Below are positions 41,901 through 51,517 of a stretch of DNA of 64,000 nucleotides, in pieces. Both the position numbers and the translations under genes were made by a program. Origin of the DNA: Porcipelethomonas sp964621265. Its GTDB lineage: Bacteria; Bacillota; Clostridia; Oscillospirales; Ruminococcaceae. Positions within the stretch are counted from its first letter, which is position 1; each line of letters opens with the position of its first letter. The stretch spans positions 62,001 through 126,000 of the forward strand of contig CAZULQ010000002.1 in NCBI GenBank assembly GCA_964621265.1. The letters run 5' to 3'. The notes below the pieces were generated by a model. The model was not told the DNA's origin. It worked only from the letters and a program-made list of their open reading frames with translations, and did not search any database.

Positions 41901-42821
41901 ATGAGCGAGGAAAAGAAGCAGACGTACAAATCAAAAATCGGCGGTCAGGCGCTTATCGAAGGCGTTATGATGACGGGCGTATACAAGGGCGCAATGGCAT
42001 GCAGACTCCCTAACGGAACAATCGACCTTGAAGTATGGGACAAGAATCCGAAAAAACCGTGGTACAGAAAGGTGCCTCTCATAAGAGGTGTTTTCAACTT
42101 TGTATTTTCAATGAAGGAAGGCTATCGCTGTCTTATGAAGTCTGCTGAAAAGCAGATGGACGACGAAGAACTCGAAGAGGACGAAAAGCTCAGCGACAAG
42201 GCTATGAGCGTTATCATGTCAATTGCTATGATACTCGGCTTTGCTGTTGCGATAGGTCTTTTTGTGTTCATGCCGAAATGGCTTGTAAGCTTTTCTGATT
42301 TTCTGACTGAAAACAGATATATCCGCTCTCTTGCAGAGGGTGTTATCAAAATTATGATTTTTATTGCTTATCTCGGTGCAACAGCGCTTATGAAAGACCT
42401 TCGCCGTACATATGAATATCACGGCGCAGAGCACAAGACAATTGCGTGTCTTGAAGCAGGTCTTGAGCTGACTGTAGAGAACGTTAAAAAACAGAGACGT
42501 TTCCACCCGAGATGCGGAACAAGCTTCCTTTTTATTACACTTATTATCAGTATTCTTGTAATGTGTGTTGTACCGTTTGACGAAACATGGCTGAGAGTTA
42601 TTTCAAGCCTTATTCTTCTTCCTGTAATGGTCGGTATTTCATACGAATTCATAAGCCTTGCAGGACGTCATGACAATATTGTCACAAGAGCGCTTTCAGC
42701 ACCGGGTCTTGCAATTCAGCGTCTTACAACAAAGGAGCCAGACGACAGCCAGATTGAAGTTGCAATTGAGGCTATAAAGCCTTGTATTCCTGAAAATATT
42801 GAGGACGACAAATGCTGCTGA
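41901..42821 (+). CDS. yqhQ: DUF1385 membrane protein (YqhQ-like)
   Basis: 306 residues. Family motifs GGQALIEGVMMTG near residue 14, YEYHGAEHKTIACLEAG near 170-186 with the His/Glu pair thought to bind metal, and FHPRCGTSFLF near 205. About four membrane helices (90-115, 150-165, 210-230, 235-255). A predicted metal-dependent membrane protein of unknown function, often beside prmC in Clostridia, which it overlaps here by 10 bp. Confidence 0.9.
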   Translation: MSEEKKQTYKSKIGGQALIEGVMMTGVYKGAMACRLPNGTIDLEVWDKNPKKPWYRKVPLIRGVFNFVFSMKEGYRCLMKSAEKQMDDEELEEDEKLSDKAMSVIMSIAMILGFAVAIGLFVFMPKWLVSFSDFLTENRYIRSLAEGVIKIMIFIAYLGATALMKDLRRTYEYHGAEHKTIACLEAGLELTVENVKKQRRFHPRCGTSFLFITLIISILVMCVVPFDETWLRVISSLILLPVMVGISYEFISLAGRHDNIVTRALSAPGLAIQRLTTKEPDDSQIEVAIEAIKPCIPENIEDDKCC

Positions 42822-43663
42822 CGGCACCGGAGATTTATCTCCACATAAAAAGTATTTTTGAAAAAAACGGGATTGAAAGTCCGCAGTTTGAGGCGATGTG
42901 TCTGATTGAACACATCTTCGGAAAAAAACTCAGCAGTCTTCTGCTTACAAAGCCTGAGGCGACTCAGGAGCAGATTACCTTTGCAAACAATATTGCATAC
43001 CGCCGCATTACAGGCGAGCCTTTGCAGTATCTGCTGGGGGAATGGGAGTTTTACGGTATGCCGTTTTATGTCGGCAAGGGAGTGCTTATCCCGAGACAGG
43101 ACACCGAAACTCTAGTTGAAGCTGTCATAAATGCGGCAGAAAATTATGAGCGCCCGAAAATCATCGACCTTTGCAGCGGAAGCGGCTGTATTGCATGCGC
43201 TGTTGCAAAATATGTGAAAAACGCCGATGTATATGCTCTCGAAATTTCTGAGAGGGCACTGGGTTATCTTAACAAAAACATCGAGAAAAACAAGGTTTCT
43301 GTAAAGGTTACAGAGGCAGACGTTTTAAGCGAAAAGCTGCCCTCTGGATGCGATACATTGTTTGACATTATCGTCAGCAATCCGCCGTATCTTACAAAGA
43401 GCGATATGCAGTCGCTTCAGAAAGAGGTTACGTTTGAGCCTGAAATGGCGCTTTTTGGCGGTGAGGACGGACTTCACTTTTACAGGGAAATAACCCGTAT
43501 ATGGAAAAATCATCTCAACACGGGCGGAATGCTTGCCTTTGAAATCGGTATGGGGCAGCATGACGATGTCCGTGAAATCATGAATGAAAACAACTTCGGT
43601 AATATAGAATTTATAGAGGACCTGTGCGGCATAATCCGTGTTGTAACAGGCATAAAGAAGTAA
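42812..43663 (+). CDS. prmC: Release factor glutamine methyltransferase
   Basis: 283 residues. N-terminal helical domain, then a class I SAM methyltransferase fold: IPRQDTETLVE near residue 92, IDLCSGSGCIACAV near 115 (SAM site), and the catalytic NPPY in IVSNPPYL near 190. Methylates the Gln of the GGQ motif in RF1/RF2. The ATG lies inside the yqhQ gene, indicating translational coupling. Confidence 0.95.
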   Translation: MLLTAPEIYLHIKSIFEKNGIESPQFEAMCLIEHIFGKKLSSLLLTKPEATQEQITFANNIAYRRITGEPLQYLLGEWEFYGMPFYVGKGVLIPRQDTETLVEAVINAAENYERPKIIDLCSGSGCIACAVAKYVKNADVYALEISERALGYLNKNIEKNKVSVKVTEADVLSEKLPSGCDTLFDIIVSNPPYLTKSDMQSLQKEVTFEPEMALFGGEDGLHFYREITRIWKNHLNTGGMLAFEIGMGQHDDVREIMNENNFGNIEFIEDLCGIIRVVTGIKK

Positions 43664-43699
43664 AACGCCGCAAAACGGGCGGCAGACAGGAGCACGATT

Positions 43700-44914
43700 A
43701 TGGCTAAGGCTGATTTAAAAAAGAAGGGCAAGGCTGTCCTTCAGCTTCCTACAACACAGGAAGAAAAGAAAAAGGCGCTTGCTGGCGCTATTGCTCAGAT
43801 TGAAAAAAACTTTGGTAAGGGCGCAGTTATAAAGCTTGGTGCAAACCAGACTATGCAGGTTGACGCTATTCCGACAGGCTCAATGGGTCTTGACATGGCG
43901 CTTGGTATAGGCGGTGTGCCTAAGGGCAGAATTGTTGAGCTTTACGGTCCTGAAAGCTCGGGTAAGACAACCGTTGCGCTTCATATTATCGCAGAAGCTC
44001 AGAAAAAGGGCGGCGAGGTTGCGTTTATCGACGTTGAACACGCTCTTGACCCTGTCTATGCTTCGGCAATCGGTGTTGACGTTGACAATCTTTTGGTGTC
44101 ACAGCCTGACAGCGGTGAACAGGCACTTGAAATTATGGAAGCGCTTGTGCGCTCAGGTGCGATTGATGTTGTAGTACTCGACTCTGTTGCGGCGCTTACT
44201 ACAAAAGCTGAAATCGACGGTAACATGGGGGACTCAAACGTCGGTCAGCTTGCAAGACTTATGTCACAGGCTATGAGAAAGCTTACACCAATTCTTTCCA
44301 AGACAAACTGCGTTGCAGTATTCATAAACCAGATTCGTGAAAAAATCGGCGTGCTTTACGGCAACCCTGAAACAACTCCAGGTGGACGTGCACTCAAGTT
44401 CTATTCATCGGTTATCATTGATGTAAGAAAGGGCGAGGCTATCAAGGAAGGCACAGAGCCTATCGGTGCAAGAACAAAAATCAAAATCAAGAAAAACAAG
44501 GTTGCTCCGCCGTTCAAGGAATGCGAATTTGACATTATCTTCGGTAAGGGCATCTGCCGTACAGGCGAGGTTCTCGACATGGCAGTTGAGCTTGACATTG
44601 TTAAAAAAAGCGGTGCGTGGTTCAGCTATGACGGCAACAAGCTCGGCCAGGGACGAGACAATGCTAAAAAGGTTCTCGAGGATAATCCTGAGCTTATGAA
44701 GGAAATCGAAGACAAAATTGCTGAAAACAAGGACGCTCTTATGGCGGTTACAGCCAAGTCTTCAAAGAAGAAGTCAAAGCTTGAGGAAGCGGCAGAGGCT
44801 GCTGCTGAAGGAAATGAAGACATCAGCGATATCGGCGAAATGGGAGATATGGACGACATTGACCCTGTTGTTAATGCTGAGGACGATTTTGAGGAATTCA
44901 CTCCCGCTGACTGA
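43700..44914 (+). CDS. recA: Recombinase RecA
   Basis: 404 residues. Walker A GPESSGKTT near residue 83, VAFIDVEHALDP near 105, Walker B VVVLDSVAALTTKAEI near 155, and L1/L2 loops with MSQAMRKLTPIL and NQIREKIGVLYGNPETTPGG near 215. The C-terminus has an extra Ala/Glu/Asp-rich acidic tail (about 350-404) longer than the usual 345-residue core plus tail. It lies 36 bp after prmC; no LexA box is visible in front of it. Confidence 0.98.
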   Translation: MAKADLKKKGKAVLQLPTTQEEKKKALAGAIAQIEKNFGKGAVIKLGANQTMQVDAIPTGSMGLDMALGIGGVPKGRIVELYGPESSGKTTVALHIIAEAQKKGGEVAFIDVEHALDPVYASAIGVDVDNLLVSQPDSGEQALEIMEALVRSGAIDVVVLDSVAALTTKAEIDGNMGDSNVGQLARLMSQAMRKLTPILSKTNCVAVFINQIREKIGVLYGNPETTPGGRALKFYSSVIIDVRKGEAIKEGTEPIGARTKIKIKKNKVAPPFKECEFDIIFGKGICRTGEVLDMAVELDIVKKSGAWFSYDGNKLGQGRDNAKKVLEDNPELMKEIEDKIAENKDALMAVTAKSSKKKSKLEEAAEAAAEGNEDISDIGEMGDMDDIDPVVNAEDDFEEFTPAD

Positions 44915-44924
44915 TGAATAAAAC

Positions 44925-45539
44925 ATGACAATTACTTTACTTGAAAAATATAAGGGAGACACCTTCTGCGTTATAATCGATGAAAGCAAAAGGGTGTATC
45001 TCCACAGGGACATTATTGAAAGATTCGGGCTCAGACAGGGCGATGAAATCGAAAACGATACGCTGACGGAGGTTCTCTATGCGTCGGATCTGAGACGTGC
45101 GTCACGCAGGGCGATGTATCTCATAAACGAGAGGGATTATTCCTACATTCAGCTTTTTGAAAAGCTTTCGAATAATTATCCCGAACAGATATGCTATGAG
45201 GTTGCAAATCTCATGGCGAAAAAAGGGTATATCAACGACAGGCGTTATGCCGACGAGGTTGTATACGGCTATATGACATGCAAGTGCTATGGTCCGAGAC
45301 GTGTAAAGCAGGAGCTTTACAAAAGGGGCATAAGAGGCGCTATTGCTGATGAGGCTATCGAAAAGGCGTTGGACGGTCTTTACGAGAGAATGGAGTCGGT
45401 GATTGAGAGAAAATATCTGGATAATCTTTCTGACCCCGAGGACAAAAAGGCTGTTGCGAAGGTTAAGAACGCACTTGCAAGAATGGGCTATGACTTTGAC
45501 GACATAAATCATGTTGTAGCGCAGTACCTTGAAGAATAA
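44925..45539 (+). CDS. recX: RecX family regulator
   Basis: 204 residues, built from three-helix repeats: SRRAMYLINERDYS near residue 60, LMAKKGYINDRRYADEVV near 95 and GIRGAIADEAIEKAL near 130. RecX modulates RecA filaments. It starts 10 bp after recA, the classical order. No ribosome site of strength is visible (ATAAAAC before the ATG), suggesting coupling with recA. Confidence 0.92.
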   Translation: MTITLLEKYKGDTFCVIIDESKRVYLHRDIIERFGLRQGDEIENDTLTEVLYASDLRRASRRAMYLINERDYSYIQLFEKLSNNYPEQICYEVANLMAKKGYINDRRYADEVVYGYMTCKCYGPRRVKQELYKRGIRGAIADEAIEKALDGLYERMESVIERKYLDNLSDPEDKKAVAKVKNALARMGYDFDDINHVVAQYLEE

Positions 45540-45556
45540 AAAGGAGAAAAAGGGTT

Positions 45557-46900
45557 ATGCCTGTTAAAATAGGACTTGTTTCACTCGGTTGTTCAAAAAA
45601 CCTTGTTGACTCTGAAAGAATGCTCTTTAAAATGAGAAAAAGAGGCTACGAGCTTGTAACAGAGCCTGGGCTTTCAGACATTGCCGTTGTGAATACATGC
45701 GGCTTTATTCAGTCGGCAAAGGAAGAAGCGATTGAAACTATCATAGAACTCGGCAAGCTTAAAGCCGAGGGTACAATAAGAAAAATTATCGTTACAGGCT
45801 GTCTTTCCGAGCGTTATCGTGAGGAAGCGGCGGAACTGTTCCCTGAGGCTGACGCCGTTGTGGGTATCGGCGACCAGGAGGACATTATAGATGTTATCGA
45901 CCACGTTCTTGCAAACGAACGTGTTGTGAAGTTTGCGCCAAAGGAAAAGCACCCTCTGACAGGCGACAGAATTATTTCTACACTGCCGTTTTTTGCGTAT
46001 CTGAAAATTGCAGAGGGCTGTGACAACTGCTGTTCATACTGCGCAATCCCGCAGATAAGAGGACGCTTCAGAAGTGTTCCTATGGAGGACGTACTCAAAG
46101 AAGCGGGCTGGCTTGCCGAAAACGGCGTTACAGAGCTTATCGTTATTGCACAGGATACAACAAGATACGGCGAGGACTTATATGGCGAGTCACGCCTTCC
46201 TGAGCTGCTCACAGAGCTTTGCAAAATTGACGGCCTTAAGTGGATAAGAGTGCTTTACTGCTATCCTGAGAGAATTACAGACAAGCTGCTCCACGTTATT
46301 GCAAGCGAGCCGAAGATTGTAAAATACATGGACATTCCGATTCAGCATTGTGACGGAGAGGTTTTAAACGACATGAATCGTCCGGGTGATGAAGCACAGC
46401 TTCGTGCGCTTATCGAAAAAATAAGAGCCAAGGTTCCTGGAATCGTCCTTAGAACAACGCTCATTACAGGTTTCCCGGGAGAGACAGAAAAGCAGTTTGA
46501 GTCGCTTGCGGAATTTGTAAAGGACATGGAATTTGACAGACTCGGATGTTTCCCTTATTCACAGGAGGAAAACACAATAGCGGGCGAAATGGCAAACCAG
46601 GTGGAGGAAGACGTCAGAGCGCACAGAGCCGATATCATTATGGAACAGCAGCAGATTATCCACAGCAGAAAGAATGAAAGCTATCTTGATAAAACTATGG
46701 AGGCCGTTGTTGAGGGCTTTGACAAGTGGGCTGAGTGCTACTTCGGCCGTACCAGAGGCGACGCCCCTGATATTGACGGCAAGGTTTTCTTTGCAGGAGA
46801 AAATCGTCTTGAAATCGGACAGTATGTCAATATCAGAATAACTGATACTCTTGATTATGACTTGATTGGAGAGGTGATTGAAAATGAATCTGCCGAATAA
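45557..46900 (+). CDS. rimO: Ribosomal protein S12 methylthiotransferase
   Basis: 447 residues. N-terminal UPF0004 domain with three cysteines (LGCSKNLVDSE near 12, NTCGFIQSAKEE near 48 and GCLSERY near 80), radical SAM CxxxCxxC in GCDNCCSYCAIPQIRG near 153 and a C-terminal TRAM domain. Adds a methylthio group to Asp of ribosomal protein S12. The sequence SLGCSKNLVDSE separates RimO from MiaB. AAGGAG precedes the ATG; overlaps pgsA. Confidence 0.96.
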   Translation: MPVKIGLVSLGCSKNLVDSERMLFKMRKRGYELVTEPGLSDIAVVNTCGFIQSAKEEAIETIIELGKLKAEGTIRKIIVTGCLSERYREEAAELFPEADAVVGIGDQEDIIDVIDHVLANERVVKFAPKEKHPLTGDRIISTLPFFAYLKIAEGCDNCCSYCAIPQIRGRFRSVPMEDVLKEAGWLAENGVTELIVIAQDTTRYGEDLYGESRLPELLTELCKIDGLKWIRVLYCYPERITDKLLHVIASEPKIVKYMDIPIQHCDGEVLNDMNRPGDEAQLRALIEKIRAKVPGIVLRTTLITGFPGETEKQFESLAEFVKDMEFDRLGCFPYSQEENTIAGEMANQVEEDVRAHRADIIMEQQQIIHSRKNESYLDKTMEAVVEGFDKWAECYFGRTRGDAPDIDGKVFFAGENRLEIGQYVNIRITDTLDYDLIGEVIENESAE

Positions 46901-47480
46901 ATTGACTTTAATCAGAACAATTTTAGTTCCGTTTTTCCTGTTGTTTCTGTTTTTAACGTCAGTACCATATCACAACACAATCGCACTGTTCATATTTGCA
47001 ATTGCGGCTATAACTGACGCTTTTGACGGTCATCTTGCAAGAAAGCATAACTTAGTCACAAACTTCGGAAAGTTTCTTGACCCGCTGGCTGACAAGGTGC
47101 TTGTAATTGCGGCACTTGTTGCATTTATTGAACTCAAAATTGTAAGCTCTATACCTGTTATCATTATCATAGCAAGAGAGTTTATGGTTTCAGGCCTGCG
47201 TCTTATTGCCGCAGGAAGCGGCATTGTTGGTGCGGCAGGTTTTTCGGGCAAGCTGAAAACTGCCTTTACAATGGTTGCTATCATATTTATCCTTGTTCAC
47301 TTAGCTCTGTCGGGCGATTTCGGCTGGTTCGGAATGCTGAGTAACGGCGCTGAAGCAACAGTTGAAAAATACATGGACTGGGCAACTCTCGGACTTATCT
47401 GGGTTTCAACAGCTCTTACTGTTATCTCAGGCTGTGTATACTTAAAGAGCTACTGGAATCTAATTGATTCAGACAAATAA
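46884..47480 (+). CDS. pgsA: CDP-diacylglycerol-glycerol-3-phosphate 3-phosphatidyltransferase
   Basis: 198 residues from ATG 46884 (MNLPNKLTLIRTI). Carries the CDP-alcohol phosphotransferase motif D-G-(x2)-A-R...G-(x3)-D-(x3)-D, seen as DAFDGHLARKHNLVTNFGKFLDPLADK near residues 50-75. Several membrane helices. Makes phosphatidylglycerophosphate. Starts inside rimO (17-bp overlap). Confidence 0.95.
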   Translation: MNLPNKLTLIRTILVPFFLLFLFLTSVPYHNTIALFIFAIAAITDAFDGHLARKHNLVTNFGKFLDPLADKVLVIAALVAFIELKIVSSIPVIIIIAREFMVSGLRLIAAGSGIVGAAGFSGKLKTAFTMVAIIFILVHLALSGDFGWFGMLSNGAEATVEKYMDWATLGLIWVSTALTVISGCVYLKSYWNLIDSDK

Positions 47481-47486
47481 ACATAA

Positions 47487-47514
47487 AAAACGCCTTGATT
47501 TATCAGGGCGTTTT
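47487..47514 (+). terminator. Terminator after recA-pgsA cluster
   Basis: 12-bp stem AAAACGCCTTGA / TCAGGGCGTTTT with one G-U pair and a 4-nt loop. Confidence 0.9.
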
Positions 47515-47537
47515 AATGCGTAAAAAGGAGACTTTAT

Positions 47538-49115
47538 ATGAAAATTCTGAAAAGAATCTTATCTGCGGCGGTGTCTGCTGTCTGCACTTTAACTATGTGC
47601 ATTGATTTATTTCCGCAAATGGAAACAGAAGTCAGAGCCGATTATTTTGAAAACATAACTTACAGGTATTGCTCTGACCATTATGAGGTTGAAGACTGTG
47701 ACCACTCTGTTACAAATGTTGTGATTCCGAAAACATTCAATGGTCTCCCCGTTACAGCAATTCTTGACCTTGCTTTTGTAGGCTGTAATGAGCTTGTATC
47801 GGTACAGCTTCCGTCAACTATTACTTCCATAGGCGCAAACGCATTCAACAACTGCGAGTCACTGCGATATATAAACATTCCCGATGAAGTAACCGAAATC
47901 GGCGGTGCCGCCTTTTCAGGTACGCCTATTCTGGACGAACAGCCAAGCGGCGTCAGATATATCGGAAAATGGGCGATTGCCTATAACGGTCGTGAAAAGG
48001 AAGTTGAAATTAAGGACGGAACAATCGGTCTTGCATCAAGCTGCTTTTCCTATTCCGAAATTGAAAATGTATATCTTCCGAATTCCCTGAAATACATTGG
48101 CGAAAGCATCTGCTTTTATTGTGAAAATCTGAAAAGCATTTCTCTCCCTTATGGCATAGAACATATCGGGGACAGCTCTTTTGAAAACTGCGATAGCCTT
48201 GAAAAGGTTTCTCTGCCGATTTCTCTTAAATCAATGGGAGCCTATTGCTTTTCCTTTTGCGATGCACTGACTGATGTTGAAATCCCGCGAAGCGTAACGC
48301 AGCTTGGTGAAAAATGTTTCGTAGGAGTGCCCGAAAGAAACGGCCAGACAGGCCCTGCTTACTACCTTGACGGCTGGGGACTTTACACAGATTCTGAAAC
48401 AGAAGAAGATATTATAGTTCCTGACGGCACAATCGGTCTTGCAAAATATTTTCTCTATATCAGAAATGTTGATTGCGTAAAGCTTCCGGAGGGGCTTAAA
48501 TATATCGGTGAAAACGCTTTAAGTGACCTTCCGTTAACTTCGCTTGATATTCCTGATTCCGTTGAGAAAATAGGAATAGGAGCCTTTTCAAAATCATCAA
48601 TGACAAGCATTAATCTGCCTGATAAAATAACTGAGCTTTCCGCCCATTCTCTTTACAGATTACCAATCGATAAAATAAAACTGCCCGAAAGCCTCACCAA
48701 AATCGGCTCATACGCTCTGGGCGGAACTAATCTGAAAAGAATTGTTATTCCTGAGAAAGTAACCTTTATAGACTCGTGGGCTTTTGAGTCATCAGATGAG
48801 CTTACGGACGTGTACATCAGAAATCCTGAATACAACTGGGCTGATTATTACGGCTATTATGACTATACCTTCCACGTTGATTATAATTCAGTATCAATTC
48901 CTTATTTCGAGGAACAGAAATATCGTTATTACATTCTGGGCGATGTCAACGCCGACAGAACTCTTAATCTCTACGACATAATCGGTATATGCAAGCACTT
49001 TATGAATATGGAAACGCTTTCGGGCGGCAATCTGATTAATGCTGATTATAACGGCGATGAGGCAATAAATCTCTATGACGCAGTTGATGCGGCAAAAAGA
49101 ATCATGAATGCCTGA
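47538..49115 (+). CDS. Secreted BspA-type LRR protein with C-terminal dockerin
   Basis: 525 residues. Signal peptide (about 1-32), then many BspA/LRR_5 repeats (about 55-440; e.g. LPSTITSIGANAFNNCESL and IPDSVEKIGIGAFS) and a type I dockerin at about 460-525 with calcium loops GDVNADRTLNLYDI and ADYNGDEAINLYDAV. The LYDAV consensus equals that of the small dockerin at 28.8-29.2 kb, so both may bind the same cohesin. The LRR part likely binds substrate or host surfaces. AAAGGAG before the ATG. Confidence 0.93.
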   Translation: MKILKRILSAAVSAVCTLTMCIDLFPQMETEVRADYFENITYRYCSDHYEVEDCDHSVTNVVIPKTFNGLPVTAILDLAFVGCNELVSVQLPSTITSIGANAFNNCESLRYINIPDEVTEIGGAAFSGTPILDEQPSGVRYIGKWAIAYNGREKEVEIKDGTIGLASSCFSYSEIENVYLPNSLKYIGESICFYCENLKSISLPYGIEHIGDSSFENCDSLEKVSLPISLKSMGAYCFSFCDALTDVEIPRSVTQLGEKCFVGVPERNGQTGPAYYLDGWGLYTDSETEEDIIVPDGTIGLAKYFLYIRNVDCVKLPEGLKYIGENALSDLPLTSLDIPDSVEKIGIGAFSKSSMTSINLPDKITELSAHSLYRLPIDKIKLPESLTKIGSYALGGTNLKRIVIPEKVTFIDSWAFESSDELTDVYIRNPEYNWADYYGYYDYTFHVDYNSVSIPYFEEQKYRYYILGDVNADRTLNLYDIIGICKHFMNMETLSGGNLINADYNGDEAINLYDAVDAAKRIMNA

Positions 49116-49132
49116 TACTAACACAAAAACTT

Positions 49133-49165
49133 ATGGGACGATGAATTTTCATCGTCCCATTTTTA
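49133..49165. terminator. Bidirectional terminator between LRR-dockerin and rib operon
   Basis: 12-bp stem ATGGGACGATGA / TCATCGTCCCAT followed by TTTTTA on the plus strand; A-run on the other side gives T-run on minus. Confidence 0.9.
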
Positions 49166-49170
49166 TTCTC

Positions 49171-49821
49171 TTATATATTTTTTACTGCCGCAGACAGCTC
49201 CTTCACCGAATTAATCTTAACGGCCGCACCGTCAAGCTCGCCGTCCTTGCAGTAGCCGTAAAGGCAGCCGACGGATTTAAGTCCGTGTACCCTTGCAACC
49301 TCAAGGTCAAGATGACGGTCGCCGACAACGATAAAGTCGCCGTCGAACCGCTTTTCTATTTCTCTGAAAATCTCAGGCTTTGCCTTAAAGCCGAAATCCT
49401 CTGTGCAGTAGAAAGCACTGTAAAAGCGGTCGAGATTATGTGCCTTTCTGTGTGATTCCATGTAATCATGCATACAGTTGCTGAGGAAAATCAGAGTATG
49501 CCCCAAGGCCTTAAGCTCACTCAGCTGCTCGGTCGCACCGTCATAAAGCACAGACTTTCCCTCAAGCGTCAGCTTATGCATATGTGCGCCGACGATTTTT
49601 GTGCTCTCGTCCCTGTACTTCTGCTCTAAATCGGGCATGAAAAGCTCCCATGTTTCCTGTGCAGAATAGCCGAGATAGCCCGCAATCTCCTCATCGGAAT
49701 ACTCGCAAAGCGGCGCTAAGCCATTATCAGTCAGATGCTTTACTCCCTCACGGAATGCGGGGACATAAATATGTCTGCTGTCGTGAATTGTTCCGTCGTA
49801 ATCTAAAATAATATTTGCCAT
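49171..49821 (-). CDS. HAD-family phosphatase coupled to the riboflavin operon
   Basis: 216 residues. HAD motifs: I DYDGT (LDYDGTIHDS, residues 6-10), II LSNC near 110, III Lys in FKAKPEIF near 140-147, IV GDRHLDLEVA near 158. The cap is the small helical C1 type. Its ATG overlaps the ribH stop by one base (TAATG), so it is the fifth gene of the FMN-riboswitch operon. Riboflavin synthesis needs a phosphatase for 5-amino-6-ribitylamino-uracil 5'-phosphate, supplied in other bacteria by HAD proteins such as YcsE and YigB; this gene is the natural candidate. It could instead be a general phosphoglycolate-type phosphatase. The family is certain, the substrate is inferred. Confidence 0.9.
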   Translation of the reverse strand: MANIILDYDGTIHDSRHIYVPAFREGVKHLTDNGLAPLCEYSDEEIAGYLGYSAQETWELFMPDLEQKYRDESTKIVGAHMHKLTLEGKSVLYDGATEQLSELKALGHTLIFLSNCMHDYMESHRKAHNLDRFYSAFYCTEDFGFKAKPEIFREIEKRFDGDFIVVGDRHLDLEVARVHGLKSVGCLYGYCKDGELDGAAVKINSVKELSAAVKNI

Positions 49822-50288
49822 TACTTTTCGATTTCTCTTATAAGATTTACCATTTCAATTGCACCAAGAGCGCAGTCATAACCCTTGTTGCCTGCCTTTG
49901 TGCCTGCTCTTTCGATAGCCTGCTCGATATTTTCAGTTGTAACGATACCGAACATAACAGGAATTTCAGCGTCCATTGAAACTGCTGCAATACCCTTTGA
50001 AACCTCGTTGCAGACATAGTCATAGTGAGATGTTGCGCCTCTGATTACTGCGCCGAGACAGATTACAGCGTCATACTTTCCGCTTTTAGCCATCTTCTTG
50101 GCAATAAGCGGAATCTCAAATGCGCCAGGCACCCATGCAACATCGATATCTTCCTTTGCGACATTGTGTCTTTCAAGACCGTCCATAGCGCCGCCTAAAA
50201 GCTTTGATGTGATAAACTCGTTGAATCTCGCAACAACGATACCAACCTTAATGTTTTCTGATACAACCTTACCTTCAAATACGTTCAT
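49821..50288 (-). CDS. ribH: 6,7-dimethyl-8-ribityllumazine synthase
   Basis: 155 residues from ATG 50288 (AAGGAG 9 nt upstream; the GTG at 50294 is too close). Lumazine synthase signature: VVARFNEFITSKL near 20, VPGAFEIPLIAK near 50, CLGAVIRGATSHYDYVCNEVSKGI near 80 and GIVTTENIEQA near 110. Penultimate enzyme of the riboflavin pathway; forms icosahedral or pentameric shells. Confidence 0.97.
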   Translation of the reverse strand: MNVFEGKVVSENIKVGIVVARFNEFITSKLLGGAMDGLERHNVAKEDIDVAWVPGAFEIPLIAKKMAKSGKYDAVICLGAVIRGATSHYDYVCNEVSKGIAAVSMDAEIPVMFGIVTTENIEQAIERAGTKAGNKGYDCALGAIEMVNLIREIEK

Positions 50289-50305
50289 TTTCACTTTCTC
50301 CTTTA

Positions 50306-51505
50306 TTAATAATCTAAAATGTGACCCATTTTTTTCTGCTTTGTTTTCATGTAGAACTCGTCATATTCCGTAAGCTCCATCTGTATTCCGACTCTCTCGG
50401 AGATTGTAAGTCCGAAGTCGGAAAGCCCCTCTATTTTAAGAGGATTGTTTGTGAGAAGTCGTAGTGACTTAACGCCTAAATCACGCAGTATCTGCGCACC
50501 GATATAGTATTCTCTCATGTCCTCGTCAAAGCCGAGAGCCAGGTTCGCCTCACAGGTATCCATGCCCTTGTCCTGAAGCTCATAGGCACGAAGCTTGTTT
50601 ATAAGCCCGATACCTCTGCCCTCCTGACGCATATAAAGCAGAATACCTCTGCCCTCTTTTTCAATCGCTGTCATAGCCGCCGCAAACTGCTGTCCGCAGT
50701 CGCACTTGACAGAACCGAATGCGTCGCCTGTCAGACACTCTGAATGAACACGGCAAAGCACATTTTCGCCGTCTCCGATATCGCCCTTTACAAGCGCAAC
50801 ATGATGCTCGCCGTTTAACTTGTTAAGATAGCCGTGTGCCTTGAAATTGCCATATTTTGTCGGCATATTTGTTACTGCCGCACACTCAACGAGATTATCA
50901 TGAACCTTTCTGTACTGCTGGAGCGCCTTTATAGTAATAAACTTCAGATTAAACTTCTTCGCCATTTCAATAAGCTCGGGAGTTCTCATCATTGTGCCGT
51001 CCTCACGCATGATTTCACAGCAAAGACCGCACGGTTTAAGTCCCGCAAGCTTTAAAAGGTCAACCGTTGCCTCTGTGTGACCATTTCTTTCAAGAACTCC
51101 GTTTTTCTTCGCAAGAAGCGGAAACATGTGTCCCGGACGTCTGAAATCCTCGGGTTTAGCACCCTCCTCAACGCACTTCATAGCAGTCAGCGAACGCTCT
51201 GCGGCTGAAATGCCCGTTGTTGTGTCAACATGGTCGATTGAAACTGTGAATGCTGTTTCGTGATTGTCAGTATTGCAGTCAACCATCTGGGGAAGTCTCA
51301 GCTTTTTTATATACTCCTCACTCATCGGCATGCATATAAGTCCCTTGGCGTGCATAGCCATGAAGTTTACATTTTCAGTTGTCGCAAACTCCGCCGCACA
51401 GATTAAGTCGCCCTCATTTTCCCTGTCATCATCATCTGTCACAAGAATAAGTCTGCCCTGTCTTAAATCCTCGAGCGCTTCTTCTACTGTATTGAATTCA
51501 AACAT
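50306..51505 (-). CDS. ribBA: Bifunctional DHBP synthase / GTP cyclohydrolase II
   Basis: 399 residues. N-terminal DHBP synthase (residues 1-200) with DDDDRENEGDL near 25 and the HTEATVDL region near 140; C-terminal GTP cyclohydrolase II (about 205-399) with zinc cysteines in SECLTGDAFGSVKCDCG near 255. Catalyses the two entry reactions of the riboflavin pathway. AAAGGAGG precedes the ATG. Confidence 0.97.
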   Translation of the reverse strand: MFEFNTVEEALEDLRQGRLILVTDDDDRENEGDLICAAEFATTENVNFMAMHAKGLICMPMSEEYIKKLRLPQMVDCNTDNHETAFTVSIDHVDTTTGISAAERSLTAMKCVEEGAKPEDFRRPGHMFPLLAKKNGVLERNGHTEATVDLLKLAGLKPCGLCCEIMREDGTMMRTPELIEMAKKFNLKFITIKALQQYRKVHDNLVECAAVTNMPTKYGNFKAHGYLNKLNGEHHVALVKGDIGDGENVLCRVHSECLTGDAFGSVKCDCGQQFAAAMTAIEKEGRGILLYMRQEGRGIGLINKLRAYELQDKGMDTCEANLALGFDEDMREYYIGAQILRDLGVKSLRLLTNNPLKIEGLSDFGLTISERVGIQMELTEYDEFYMKTKQKKMGHILDY

Positions 51506-51517
51506 ATTCTGCCTCCT

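Noticed and set aside
43640..43700. LexA box before recA
   Set aside because: No GAAC-N4-GTTC motif in the 36-bp gap after prmC; recA probably depends on the upstream promoters.
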